NCBI GenBank assembly: GCA_025655555.1
Contig: JAHXIQ010000002.1
Location: 62,001-126,000 of the forward strand
Direction of reading: 5' to 3'
Length of the DNA: 64,000 nucleotides
From: Candidatus Thiodiazotropha sp. (ex Myrtea sp. 'scaly one' KF741663)
GTDB taxonomy: Bacteria > Pseudomonadota > Gammaproteobacteria > Chromatiales > Chromatiaceae
Shown: one piece after another, positions 56,501-64,000 of the stretch
Layout of the letters: each line of letters opens with the position of its first letter
Numbering within the stretch: position 1 is the first letter of the stretch
The notes under the pieces: generated by a model
What the model was told of the DNA's origin: nothing
What the model saw: only the letters and a program-made list of their open reading frames with translations
Databases searched by the model: none
Position numbers and translations under genes: made by a program

Positions 56501-57896
56501 ATCTGATGGTGTCAACCTCAGCAGCAGCCGCCTCAGCAGTTGCCAGTGAAGTACGCAGGGCCTCGATCTCATGCTGAAGCTCTTCCTGCGTCGCATGTGA
56601 ACCCTCTTCATCACTCTCCTGCCGTTGCTTGGCTACAGCCAAGGCCTGCTTCAAGAGCTTGATCTCGGTCTGTCTCTGCTTCAGCTCTTCTTCAAACTGC
56701 TGCTCAGTCTCAAGCAGCATCTTTTTGAGCTTATCGATTTCCACCTGTTGGGCATTGGAGAGAGCGGCAGACTCCTCGCTGTCCCGATTGAAATCAATCA
56801 CATTATTTGACGGTGGCTCATCTTCTTGCTGTTCGATTCCCATCTGCACAGCAAGCTCCGCCCAACCCGTATCAAGCACGAAAACTTCCGCCCCGCGCTC
56901 AGTCAGCAGATACGCTGCTGTCGCTGACTGCCCGACTTCAGCCCCATAAACCATATAAGGGCGATCCATGGTGAGACTGGATGCCTGGAAACGAAGAGAG
57001 AAAAAGGGCAGATTGATTGCCCCGGGCAGATGCCCGGCCTCATACTCCTCAGGGGTTCGGACGTCGAGCCATAGGGCGCCATCCTCTACATTTGCACACG
57101 CCTTCTCGTAAGTGACCGTATGTGACAGGGGCTGTTTAACCAGATCGATGAAATCCCTTTTACTGAGACGCACCAAAACCCCGTCGGTCAGCATGGTTAC
57201 GGTACTGCTTCTCGGCTTGTCAGAGATCAGCGCCTCTTCACCAAAACCCTTACCTACCCGCAGTTTGGCCAGCTCAACCGGTGCATGACCGGCCTCTGGA
57301 GTGCGCGTCACGCTGCACTCGCCCTTGCTGATCAGATAGAAAAAATCGCCCTCATCGCCTTGATTGATAACGACATCCCCGGCTTTGACCCCAACCTCTT
57401 CCATACGCATCATGACGCGCTGCAAATTGGCGGGTGGGATCTGCTGAAAGACCGAAGATTGCAGTAACAGACTCATCCAGTCGCCACCGGAAGGCTCTTC
57501 GATATCGTTCACCTCGTAACTGGCGCTGTGGCTGCGGGCCAGCATGTCGCTGAGCATACGGCTGTCGATACGCACGTAGGTGACCGCTGTCTTGGCCTGG
57601 GCGGAGTGTTTACGGGGGAGTTGGTGAGCCAGGGCGAAGCGCGCTGTTTGTGTACCGCTGCTGACGAGATCCATCTCTTTCTGCCCTGACAAGAGCGCAA
57701 TGGTGCCTGAGAGCAGATAAATATTCTGGTGGTCGGTATCGCCCTCTCTGAAGAGGTATTGCCCTTTTTTTACCTTTTCGACCACAACACGGCTGAGCAG
57801 ATTACCCAACTGCTCGTCCGACAGGGTATTCAGCGGCACCAGGTTTTTTAACAGGGCATCATCAGTTTTGCTATTCGGCACGGCCATTCTTAACAT
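53511..57896 (-). CDS. Giant coiled-coil protein with two cNMP-binding-type domains and a rhodanese-like domain
   Basis: A 1461-residue protein. The first cyclic-nucleotide-binding-type domain (about residues 20-120) lacks a recognisable phosphate cassette. The second (about 145-260) keeps it as GFGEEALISDKPRSS, with E220 and R229. A rhodanese-like domain (about 263-352) has LDVRTPEEYEAGHLPGAINL, but its active loop reads YGAEVGQSA, with no catalytic Cys. Residues about 385-1410 are nearly continuous Glu/Gln/Leu-rich coiled coil, ending in the basic tail SGLGRLFRKK. It has no signal peptide or membrane helix. It looks like a cytoplasmic, cyclic-nucleotide-responsive scaffold or filament; this is inference. 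A similar short CNB-rhodanese pairing exists in other proteobacteria. Confidence 0.92.
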   Translation of the reverse strand: MLRMAVPNSKTDDALLKNLVPLNTLSDEQLGNLLSRVVVEKVKKGQYLFREGDTDHQNIYLLSGTIALLSGQKEMDLVSSGTQTARFALAHQLPRKHSAQAKTAVTYVRIDSRMLSDMLARSHSASYEVNDIEEPSGGDWMSLLLQSSVFQQIPPANLQRVMMRMEEVGVKAGDVVINQGDEGDFFYLISKGECSVTRTPEAGHAPVELAKLRVGKGFGEEALISDKPRSSTVTMLTDGVLVRLSKRDFIDLVKQPLSHTVTYEKACANVEDGALWLDVRTPEEYEAGHLPGAINLPFFSLRFQASSLTMDRPYMVYGAEVGQSATAAYLLTERGAEVFVLDTGWAELAVQMGIEQQEDEPPSNNVIDFNRDSEESAALSNAQQVEIDKLKKMLLETEQQFEEELKQRQTEIKLLKQALAVAKQRQESDEEGSHATQEELQHEIEALRTSLATAEAAAAEVDTIRSDLERYKGLEERLSAVQGELESTRKLSDEFRQQDVDLQTQLKELQSRHETQQGRLKEEITELQLQLETAREQQQGDQLQTQQKQDEFERVAAELAELQESSETFRKQSADDLARLSGERFDLECSLQKLEEERDTAQSSQLQEIETLRSALTEAQEALNQAQSSHQQKVAELQTALDETNGKVDQITEASGNDISDLQQAKAALEQSLSETCQQLEQVQAEYQQKESALQTEIEAANQTANESLEQSKAEIAELQQQAESLQSQVGAQESAQQTLQQEKAGLEDRLRAETARVAELSNESQSLNERRASLEKELEAIQEAGSDAEAQYNNAMNSLRSDLEQSHQTVEELRNSRQQLEASLQQLQEESDGQLGELREALEAEKQLASDAQSAVDVAVQGLNAQLEVAQAEISSQQEKRVETEALLEQEHQTAAFLQRSLKTAEEAVEISEQGLDESRKSLQAVEGKVADLQQALEQAQSETSQLTEQLQQEITAGQDAWKQASESDAELQLAKQELASLKAELEQEVANLQAQLEHRQENQDAALNQRIKEVEALQQSLSESESAVQTSKTAQAALESEKQTLQTAKSELEETVGKLEAAAQEKETDLTSRIEEDQRQIEALRAELDAAKADSQERADKGELESAQQALLKAEERITTLKREISGLREVQLEMESQLTDDTDTEISELRKALEVAEAKRKKVEKQAQQTDVLRRERQVQETAIEMLGEDMDALVLEKETLAREQKLLAEERDRLASQLSEIRGQYTDLVNENDHLHSEMSGFREHATDSNLADDLLVQMEELRIKADNYEQERDEAKAEAKRMRREVGELRSVIETYVEQIQDVQSFGNDEQLAALKTELDMVRRQAHEDLEQMRLQLQDATSKLSDADSRDVDDVADQQAIRQEMVSIQQSLSEKDHLLRMSQNQCRSLEDAVEDRDKEVDQLKRKLELLLRKTGGLDEPSMQLGSRSASSRMREDGLSGDTDSRKSGLGRLFRKK

Positions 57897-58089
57897 TGCT
57901 CGGGAATCTTGATCCTTAAAAGGTCTCTATCACCTATTATTTAGCGGCACCCCGTCTGAAAGCTGAAAGAGATTTTCCTCTCTCAGTGACTACAGAACCA
58001 TGAACAAGGTTGCATTTTTACTGCAGGGGCGAAAACCATATATTAAGCCACAATCATTTTACACTGATTAAAATCAACCAAATCAGCGA

Positions 58090-59643
58090 ATGAGTTCACC
58101 ATCCATGATGAAAAAAAGAGGCATTGTCGCGGCAGGACATGATGAAACAGCCCATACAGCGAGTGAAATACTACTCGCCGGCGGTAATGCATTTGACGCC
58201 GCCCTGGCCGCCATGCTGACCGCATGTGTGGCAGAACCTGTCCTGGCATCACCGGGTGGCGGTGGCTTCCTGACCGCCATGCCAGCTGACTCAGCCCCCA
58301 TAGTCTACGATTTCTTCGCCCAAACCCCCAGGCAGAAGCAGCCTGAAGAATCGATAGACTTCCACCCTATTGTGGCCGATTTTGGCACTGCCAGCCAAGT
58401 ATTCCATATCGGCATGGCCTCAATCGCCACACCGGGCTTCATCCGGGGTCTTTTCACAATCCACCGGGAGCTCTGCCGACTCCCGCTCGAGATGATAGCG
58501 GAACCCGCAATCCAGCTTGCTCGCGAAGGTCTTCTTATCAACCCCTTTCAGGATCTAATTGCCAGAATCGTCGCACCCATACTGCAGGCATCACCGGACA
58601 GCCTCGCAATCCATGCCTCACCGACAGATCCAACACACTTGATCCAAAAGGGGGAGGTCCATGTCCAACCATTACTGGCAGACTTTTTTGCCGCATTGCA
58701 ACATGAAGGGGAAACGCTCTTTTACGAGGGTGAAGTCGGAAAGCAGCTGATAGAAGACTGCCGCATGATGGGCGGACACCTCAGGTCGAAGGATCTACAG
58801 GCGTACCAAGTCGTCAAGCGACACCCCCTGCAGCATCGCTACCGCGGCACCAGACTAATCACCAACCCCCTGCCTTCCCTCGGCGGCACATTGATTGCCT
58901 TTTCACTCGGCCTACTGGAGACAGAGCAGGTGGGCATTTTCCAGCCAGGGAGTGAACCGCATTTAAGACACCTGTCTCATGTCATGCGACTGACCCAGGA
59001 AATACGCCGGGATCAGCAGCCATCGATGGATAGTATTCTCTCAACTGAAGTGAGCCGTCACTACCGCTCATTGCTGCAGGATGGCGCCATTACAAAAAGA
59101 GGCACAACGCAGATCAGCATTGCAGACAGTCAAGGTAACCTGGCCAGTATGACCCTCTCTAACGGGGAAGGCAGCGGTTATGTCATTCCCGGCACCGGCA
59201 TCATGATGAACAACATGCTGGGCGAAGAGGACCTTAACCCCAACGGCTTCCATTGCTGGCCGGAAAATCAGCGGCTCTCCTCTATGATGGCGCCGAGTCT
59301 TTTACTGACAAAAACGGGAGATACCATTGTCACCGGCTCCGGTGGTTCCAATCGCATCAGGAGCGCCATCCTCCAGGTCATATCCAACCTACTCGATTTT
59401 GACATGCCGTTGGAGCAGGCCATCTCTCAACCTCGCATTCACTATGAAGCAAACCTGCTAAGCCTCGAATCCGGCATCCTACAGTCAGTCGCAGATGCCC
59501 TAAGCGATGAGTTTCCACAACAGCAGCAATGGGGCGCCAAGAACCTTTTCTTCGGTGGAGCACATACCGTCATACGACAGCATGGCGGCAGGCTCACTGG
59601 CATGGGAGATGAGCGCCGGGGTGGCGTAGCCCTTCTTGTATAA
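58090..59643 (+). CDS. ggt: Gamma-glutamyltransferase family protein, apparently cytoplasmic
   Basis: A 517-residue N-terminal nucleophile hydrolase homologue. The large-subunit start GIVAAGHDETAHTASEILLAGGNAFDA and the self-cleavage region RGTTQISIADSQGN (threonines 339/340) match. The downstream substrate region GSGYVIPGTGIMMNNMLGEE and GSGGSNRIRSAI are present. Most bacterial GGTs have a signal peptide; this one has none, and Gln replaces the usual His after the nucleophile Thr pair. It may act on cytoplasmic glutathione or other gamma-glutamyl compounds. The ribosome site is weak. Confidence 0.88.
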   Translation: MSSPSMMKKRGIVAAGHDETAHTASEILLAGGNAFDAALAAMLTACVAEPVLASPGGGGFLTAMPADSAPIVYDFFAQTPRQKQPEESIDFHPIVADFGTASQVFHIGMASIATPGFIRGLFTIHRELCRLPLEMIAEPAIQLAREGLLINPFQDLIARIVAPILQASPDSLAIHASPTDPTHLIQKGEVHVQPLLADFFAALQHEGETLFYEGEVGKQLIEDCRMMGGHLRSKDLQAYQVVKRHPLQHRYRGTRLITNPLPSLGGTLIAFSLGLLETEQVGIFQPGSEPHLRHLSHVMRLTQEIRRDQQPSMDSILSTEVSRHYRSLLQDGAITKRGTTQISIADSQGNLASMTLSNGEGSGYVIPGTGIMMNNMLGEEDLNPNGFHCWPENQRLSSMMAPSLLLTKTGDTIVTGSGGSNRIRSAILQVISNLLDFDMPLEQAISQPRIHYEANLLSLESGILQSVADALSDEFPQQQQWGAKNLFFGGAHTVIRQHGGRLTGMGDERRGGVALLV

Positions 59644-59739
59644 AAAACAGCGGTCAGTTCATGGCCAGCTTGTGGTTGGACGCAATCTCCAGACTCGCGA
59701 ACAAAATGCCATCCTGACAACCCGCTGATTTCCCTTACC

Positions 59740-60303
59740 TCATTCCCCAAGTAATGCTTTTTTCAGACCACGGGTAACGGGGGCGCTCCCCAACCAGATT
59801 TTCATCAGCGCACGATTAAAATCATGGCCGGGTATTACACCTCTCTCTTGCTCCTTTATAGTAACCCGCGTGCCCTGGCCAGGTAGATAGTCGAGTTGAA
59901 TGCGCTCACCCTCGACCAGGGTCTCAAACATGGCATTGAACTGCTCTATACGATCACGCAAAGGCATCAGCTCATCTTCTGCATGATTGGCTGCAAACCC
60001 TTCATTCCACCCATCGATAAACTTCTCTTTCTCCACCTTCGAATAGAGCATGTCCATCTGCATACGTTTTGGCTCATCCGCATCGATGATCTGCTGCGGA
60101 TCCGATAGACGCTGAGGAAGATAGAGGGAACCCAGATAGACTTTAAAGAAAAGCTTCTTCCTGAGCCCGGCGCCATTTAAAACAAGCGGTGCCTGTACAC
60201 CGTTCAGCTTTACCTCCTCCTGAAGCTCAATACCTGCCATTTCATAGGCGTGAGCAATGGGAAAACAGAGTAACAATACCAGAATGAGAGTCATGCGTTT
60301 CAT
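59740..60303 (-). CDS. Chalcone isomerase-like exported protein
   Basis: A 187-residue protein with a signal peptide (residues 1-19, ending AHA). The mature part has YEMAGIELQEEVKLNGVQAP, FFKVYLGSLYLPQ and IWLGSAPVTRGLKKALLG, the bacterial chalcone-isomerase-fold family. Bacterial members lack the plant reaction and may bind fatty acids or heme-like ligands; the role is not established. It converges on the gamma-glutamyltransferase gene. Confidence 0.88.
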   Translation of the reverse strand: MKRMTLILVLLLCFPIAHAYEMAGIELQEEVKLNGVQAPLVLNGAGLRKKLFFKVYLGSLYLPQRLSDPQQIIDADEPKRMQMDMLYSKVEKEKFIDGWNEGFAANHAEDELMPLRDRIEQFNAMFETLVEGERIQLDYLPGQGTRVTIKEQERGVIPGHDFNRALMKIWLGSAPVTRGLKKALLGE

Positions 60304-60695
60304 AGTTAGTCCTTCCTCAGTTATTTAGATATTCATTTATCAATAAACAGTTCAATCAAAAATCTTTTACTGTTCGCCAGCAAAAAATGGCTTCTAAAGT
60401 TGGCATCAAAACAGCCGCTGTAAATGCCGTCTTTTGCTTGAATTTATGACTATCAGCCATAAGGACATCTCATAAAACACCGAGAGGTGCATGAATATGT
60501 AATCCTGAATGCACTGATATTCAGACCTTCCATCTTTTTTAAGGGTTCAATCAACTGCACAAGCACCCGTTAAATTGCGCTACAGCATCTGAAACTGTAA
60601 AAAACAAGGAATAATGTGTTTTTTATCCTTTAACTATTCGGATTATGTGTTATTTTTAGCCCGCATATCAAACCCCCATGTAAGGAGCATACTGT
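60304..60695. other. 392-bp gene-free AT-rich region before the HU-like gene
   Basis: The stretch between the divergent chalcone-isomerase-like and HU-like genes is AT-rich, especially 60590-60665, with several runs of T and A. It holds no open frame or clear hairpin. It must contain both promoters; I cannot assign -35/-10 pairs with confidence. AAGGAG precedes the HU-like ATG. Confidence 0.5.
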
Positions 60696-61106
60696 ATGGC
60701 CGTTAAGAAAAAGACCGCTAAAAAGACTGCAAAAAAAGCAGCAAAGAAAAAGGTAGTCGCCAAGAAGGCAACGACAACCCGTCGCCAGCCCGCTATTACT
60801 ACCAAGCAGACAAAGACTCAGATCCTCACCGCCATTGCGGAAGACACCGGCTTGCCGCGTAAAGATGTCGCAGCCGTTTTCACCTCCATGAGCGAACTCA
60901 TCACGCGCCATGTACAGCGTCGTGGCTCTGGTGAATTCAGTGTTCCAGACTGTGGCATTAAAATACGCCGTGTCATCAAACCCCGCACCAAGGCACGTAT
61001 GGGTCGCAACCCCGCCACTGGTGAGGCCATCAAAATCTCGGCAAAACCAGCAAAAACCGTTGTTAAAGTGACCGCACTAAAGGCACTGAAAGACAAGATT
61101 GGCTGA
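60696..61106 (+). CDS. HU-family DNA-binding protein with histone H1-like lysine-rich N-terminal tail
   Basis: A 136-residue nucleoid protein. Residues 1-30 are a Lys/Ala tail (MAVKKKTAKKTAKKAAKKK) like histone H1 tails and AlgP. The rest, from about residue 35, is an HU/IHF fold with ILTAIAEDTGLPRKDVAAVF and the DNA-contact end GRNPATGEAIKISAKPAKTV. The tail should add non-specific DNA compaction. A palindromic hairpin follows the stop codon. It is probably chromosomal architecture rather than a specific regulator. Confidence 0.93.
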   Translation: MAVKKKTAKKTAKKAAKKKVVAKKATTTRRQPAITTKQTKTQILTAIAEDTGLPRKDVAAVFTSMSELITRHVQRRGSGEFSVPDCGIKIRRVIKPRTKARMGRNPATGEAIKISAKPAKTVVKVTALKALKDKIG

Positions 61107-61115
61107 TAGCGCCCT

Positions 61116-61146
61116 TTGTCACTGCCGGTTTATCCGGCAGTGACAA
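61116..61146. terminator. Perfect 13-bp hairpin between convergent genes
   Basis: TTGTCACTGCCGG, loop TTTAT, CCGGCAGTGACAA, directly after the HU-like gene and facing the retropepsin-like gene. The stem is strong; T runs are weak, but the location fits a shared terminator. Confidence 0.65.
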
Positions 61147-61166
61147 TCAAACCTCGCTTAACCGCC

Positions 61167-61712
61167 CTAGGGCACCGCCAAACTCAGAGTATCCCCTTGC
61201 TGTTCCAGCTTCAGGTGCTTGAGGAAGCTCATCCCCAACAGCACTTCATTTCCCTGCATGGCCGGTATGATCGTCGCCCGCACATCACGCATGACGATGG
61301 GACCCAACCTGACTTCTGCAATTTCACTCAACCAGCTCGGCACAATACCATTGGCTGTTTGGCTTTGGATTCTGGCCAACCGGTTTAAACCTGCTCTATC
61401 TGCAACCGACTGAGGAACAGCCACATAGGTAGCCCCCGTATCGAGCAGAAAATTCACATCAACACCATTAATTACGCCCGGCGCAAGGTAGTGACCAGCA
61501 CGATTGCGCTTTAAAACCACCTCTTCCACCCCATCCTGCACGACCAGCTTTGCTAATTGCCGATTCGGATTATTCTGACGATCTAACCATTGTGAAAAAA
61601 GCAATGTGAGAAGTGCTAACAGTAACAACCATGCGCCGTAGATCATCCAGCGACCGATACCGTGATAACCACGCCGGTCCGATAAATCACTGGAGCGCTT
61701 ACTGCTGGGCAT
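61167..61712 (-). CDS. Clan AA retropepsin-like aspartic protease (TIGR02281-like), membrane-anchored
   Basis: A 181-residue protein. An N-terminal helix (about residues 23-42) anchors it, with the protease domain predicted periplasmic. The catalytic Asp91 is in VNFLLDTGATYVAVP, and LLGMSFLKHLKL is the second signature. Like viral proteases it has one half-site and would work as a dimer. Targets are unknown. Confidence 0.9.
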   Translation of the reverse strand: MPSSKRSSDLSDRRGYHGIGRWMIYGAWLLLLALLTLLFSQWLDRQNNPNRQLAKLVVQDGVEEVVLKRNRAGHYLAPGVINGVDVNFLLDTGATYVAVPQSVADRAGLNRLARIQSQTANGIVPSWLSEIAEVRLGPIVMRDVRATIIPAMQGNEVLLGMSFLKHLKLEQQGDTLSLAVP

Positions 61713-61782
61713 TTTATTGGGCCTCTTTGATTCATGAAACTACACGCTGACTCAAACCAGGCCACCCCGTGTGTAGACGGGA

Positions 61783-62397
61783 TTAACGCCGGTAGGCACG
61801 CTGTCTTTTTTGAGACCCCATTTGCCGCGCAAAGTGCTGCCGATAGAAAGTCAGTGCACTGCTACCGTTGGCGGAGACATCGAAGACCTTCCAGCCACCA
61901 GCGCTGCGGTAGAAACGAAAATCAATATTTGCCGGGTAACCGCCCGCTTGAAGAATACCAACTCTGACTTTAACCTCATTTTCTCCCGCGCGCCGGGGAT
62001 GATAAAAACGCACATCCTGATTCTCGTAACCAACCAGTCTTTTTGTCAGCGTACTCAACAGCATTTGCTTCACTGAATTTGTCATTTCTGCGCGCTGCTG
62101 ATCGGTCATGTGACGATTCATGGGTCCTGCCACCCAGTTAGTCATATAGTCAAAATCAAAATATGGCGCGATTTCCCGCTCGACAAAACCAGCAATCATC
62201 TGCTGATTAGGCCTCTCCTGCTGACGCATAAATCTCAATAACTTTGTCATACCCTCACGCAACAACTTGTCGGGGCCTGCCTGTTCTGTTTGAGGTGTGC
62301 GTGCTGGGGACTGGCCATAGCCATAGTAAGGCGATGCCTGCAGGCTGGCACTTGTCACGAGTACCAATAATATAATGGCTGACAGGATCTTTTTCAT
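61783..62397 (-). CDS. MlaC/Ttg2D-like phospholipid-binding periplasmic protein
   Basis: A 204-residue protein with a signal peptide (residues 1-21, ending LQA) and the Tol_Tol_Ttg2 domain: IAPYFDFDYMTNWVAG, then the VRVGILQAGGYPANIDFRFY and GGWKVFDVSANGSSAL regions typical of MlaC. MlaC ferries phospholipids between membranes. The rest of an mla operon is absent, so it may be a stand-alone paralogue. The ATG at 62397 has GGAGGAG upstream; a longer upstream frame is not supported. Confidence 0.9.
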   Translation of the reverse strand: MKKILSAIILLVLVTSASLQASPYYGYGQSPARTPQTEQAGPDKLLREGMTKLLRFMRQQERPNQQMIAGFVEREIAPYFDFDYMTNWVAGPMNRHMTDQQRAEMTNSVKQMLLSTLTKRLVGYENQDVRFYHPRRAGENEVKVRVGILQAGGYPANIDFRFYRSAGGWKVFDVSANGSSALTFYRQHFARQMGSQKRQRAYRR

Positions 62398-62510
62398 AAC
62401 TCCTCCGGTAATTGTTAAGCGCCGTCTTCGCGGCGTCAAAGGCAGGTTGCCAATGCATTGCATTAAAATCAAGCTCGATAAGAGAGGGCTTATTCAGGAT
62501 GCCCGGCATC

Positions 62511-63998
62511 TCATGTCGTAATTTTTTTGTAGATATCAGAGACCTTGAGCGGCAGCTTCTCCACCTCACTGATGACAGTGTAGTTGGCGCCACCATACAT
62601 ATGTGGCAAATAGTCATGACCCGCTTCATCGATAGTGATACAAAAAGGGTGTATACCACTGCGCCGCGCTTCGAAAAGAGATTGACGCGTATCCTCGATA
62701 CCGTACTCACTGCGGTAGTCGTCCTGGTAGTCGTCCGGTTTTCCGTCCGATAGGGTGATCAGCAGCTTGGTCCGCGCTTCAACCTCATTCAGCCGAAAAC
62801 TCAAGTGGCGAATCGCAGCCCCCATGCGGGTATAATCACCGGCCTGGATACCACTAATACGCGCCTTGACGGCTTCGTCATAGGGCTGATCGAATTGTTT
62901 AACCGGAAACACTTCACAACGCTTTCTGGTTGTCCCGGTAAAACCATAGATCGCATATTGATCCCCCAAAGCTTCCAACGATTCTGCTAACAGAACCAAA
63001 GCCTCTCTCTCAGCCTCATTGACCCATCCCTGGGTCGAACCGGACATATCCACCATGAACATCACAGCAATATTGCGCTCTTCACGATGCATGCGGGTGA
63101 AGAGTCGTTCAGACATCTCCAAACCGGTATGCACATCAGCCCAGGTCTCAACGAAAGCATCAATGTCGACACCGTCGCCATATACCTGGCGCTTGAGCAA
63201 GCGATCCTCATCCCGCATGGCTTCAAACGTCTTTCGCAGATGACTCAATAACCGACGGTATTTCACTGTGACCCTGTCAGCAAAACCGTCATGGACCGGC
63301 TTGACTGTCATTTCACGCATCACACACCATTTCTTTCGGTAGTGCTTGCGGCGATAGTCCCACTCATTATAGAAAAAAGCACCCTCTTCATGATAAGTGC
63401 CACCCCATACTTCTTCCGGATTCAGTAAACGTCCCTGACCTGTCTCGAAGTCATACTCGCCCGGGCCTGCCGGTACCAGATACTCTGGTGGCACATCGCC
63501 CAAATCCTGGATGATCGAAGTCACGGTTCCTCTGACATCGTCCGGCATAGGTATGGATTTGCCATTAATTAGCAACTCAATACTCATATCCTCCAATTGA
63601 GATGCAGCATCCTTTGATCGAATCTGAAAACGACCAGGTTCTTCTCGTTCACCTTTCGACTCGCCTTTCAACTCATCGGCCATTGCCTTCAGCGCTACCC
63701 TCAGTGCAACCTTTTCTCGCTCAATCCGCTGCTTCATCACCTCGAACGCCAATGCCGGATTCAACTGGCCCTGGAAACAGGTCGTCGCCGGTAAAGGCTG
63801 TCCCAGTATCGATTCCGTCATTTTTATACAATCCATCACGGAAGCATTCTGTTTGCGCAACTCGGCCACCTGTTCCAACCAACCGTCAGGAACGTTTCTG
63901 CCAGTCAATTTATCTGTCAGTACTGACATCTCTCGATAGAGTCCCGGCAGCTCCCGTTCAAGACAGGCATTGAGACGTTCTGTTTCCAATGCATGAAA
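62511..63998 (-). CDS. VWA-domain protein of the NorD/CbbO type (5' end cut by window)
   Basis: The C-terminal 495 or so residues of a larger protein; the frame stays open to the window edge. The C-terminal VWA domain has the MIDAS motif DMSGSTQ and further metal residues in GDYTRMGAAI and LITLSDGKPDD. A preceding helical region includes DFETGQGRLLNPEEVWGG. This layout fits NorD (nitric-oxide reductase maturation) and CbbO (RuBisCO activation with the AAA+ protein CbbQ). I cannot separate the two from this fragment. The partner AAA+ gene would be expected upstream, outside the window. Confidence 0.85.
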   Translation of the reverse strand, partial: FHALETERLNACLERELPGLYREMSVLTDKLTGRNVPDGWLEQVAELRKQNASVMDCIKMTESILGQPLPATTCFQGQLNPALAFEVMKQRIEREKVALRVALKAMADELKGESKGEREEPGRFQIRSKDAASQLEDMSIELLINGKSIPMPDDVRGTVTSIIQDLGDVPPEYLVPAGPGEYDFETGQGRLLNPEEVWGGTYHEEGAFFYNEWDYRRKHYRKKWCVMREMTVKPVHDGFADRVTVKYRRLLSHLRKTFEAMRDEDRLLKRQVYGDGVDIDAFVETWADVHTGLEMSERLFTRMHREERNIAVMFMVDMSGSTQGWVNEAEREALVLLAESLEALGDQYAIYGFTGTTRKRCEVFPVKQFDQPYDEAVKARISGIQAGDYTRMGAAIRHLSFRLNEVEARTKLLITLSDGKPDDYQDDYRSEYGIEDTRQSLFEARRSGIHPFCITIDEAGHDYLPHMYGGANYTVISEVEKLPLKVSDIYKKITT

Positions 63999-64000
63999 TG

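Overview
The window is ordinary-looking gammaproteobacterial chromosome of moderate GC, densely packed on both strands. It has no prophage, no insertion-sequence transposase and no CRISPR array. Gene order repeatedly matches Escherichia/Pseudomonas-type synteny: fxsA-cutA-dsbD, aroQ-accBC-prmA-dusB-fis, purHD, rplM-rpsI, yrbG-kdsD-kdsC-lptCAB-rpoN-hpf-ptsN-rapZ, yhfA|crp|trpCDG and rpe-gph. Several traits are not enteric: a CIRCE operator in front of groESL, an HPr kinase (hprK) inside the nitrogen-PTS cluster, a PPK2 polyphosphate kinase, and a truncated NorD/CbbO-type VWA protein at the right edge. Together these suggest a Chromatiales-like, possibly sulfur-oxidising or autotrophic gammaproteobacterium. 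That placement is inference; no diagnostic sulfur or carbon-fixation gene is fully visible.

Layout. 1-3.5 kb: 3' end of a glutamate-synthase-family gene converging on a chemoreceptor. 3.6-10.3 kb: protein folding and stress (groEL/groES, FKBP isomerase, PPK2, FxsA, CutA and a DsbD with a doubled N-terminal domain). 10.6-16.7 kb: aroQ, biotin carboxylase subunits, prmA, a zinc-ribbon/DUF3426 membrane protein, dusB-fis. 16.8-22.8 kb: purH, purD, a VanZ-like protein, glgP. 22.8-24.5 kb: a heptanucleotide microsatellite, a tRNA-Gln with a 177-bp repeat carrying a copy of its 3' end, the rpsI/rplM operon and a candidate small RNA or attenuator. 24.6-37 kb: Kdo and LPS-transport genes, rpoN, hpf, and a regulatory PTS (ptsN, hprK, rapZ, HPr, EI) followed by mgtE.

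37-46.7 kb: a VOC/DUF885/OsmC operon divergent from crp, then trpE, trpG, trpD, trpC, gph and rpe, with a small terminal-inverted-repeat element carrying a GxxExxY nuclease-like gene lodged between rpe and gph. 46.8-53.4 kb: small envelope and housekeeping genes (DUF3530, lytic transglycosylase, DUF350, DjlA-like, ECF-type permease, Tas-like reductase, two small orphans, Rieske protein, PfkB kinase). 53.5-58 kb: a 1461-residue protein with two cyclic-nucleotide-binding-type domains, a rhodanese-like domain lacking its cysteine, and about a thousand residues of coiled coil. 58-64 kb: a gamma-glutamyltransferase homologue, a chalcone-isomerase-like protein, an HU protein with a histone-H1-like tail, a retropepsin-like protease, an MlaC-like protein and the truncated VWA protein.

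The least explained objects are the GxxExxY element and its 81-bp relative behind purH, the tRNA-Gln/terminator repeat with an Arg-rich mini-ORF, the terminated leader upstream of rplM, and the giant coiled-coil scaffold.
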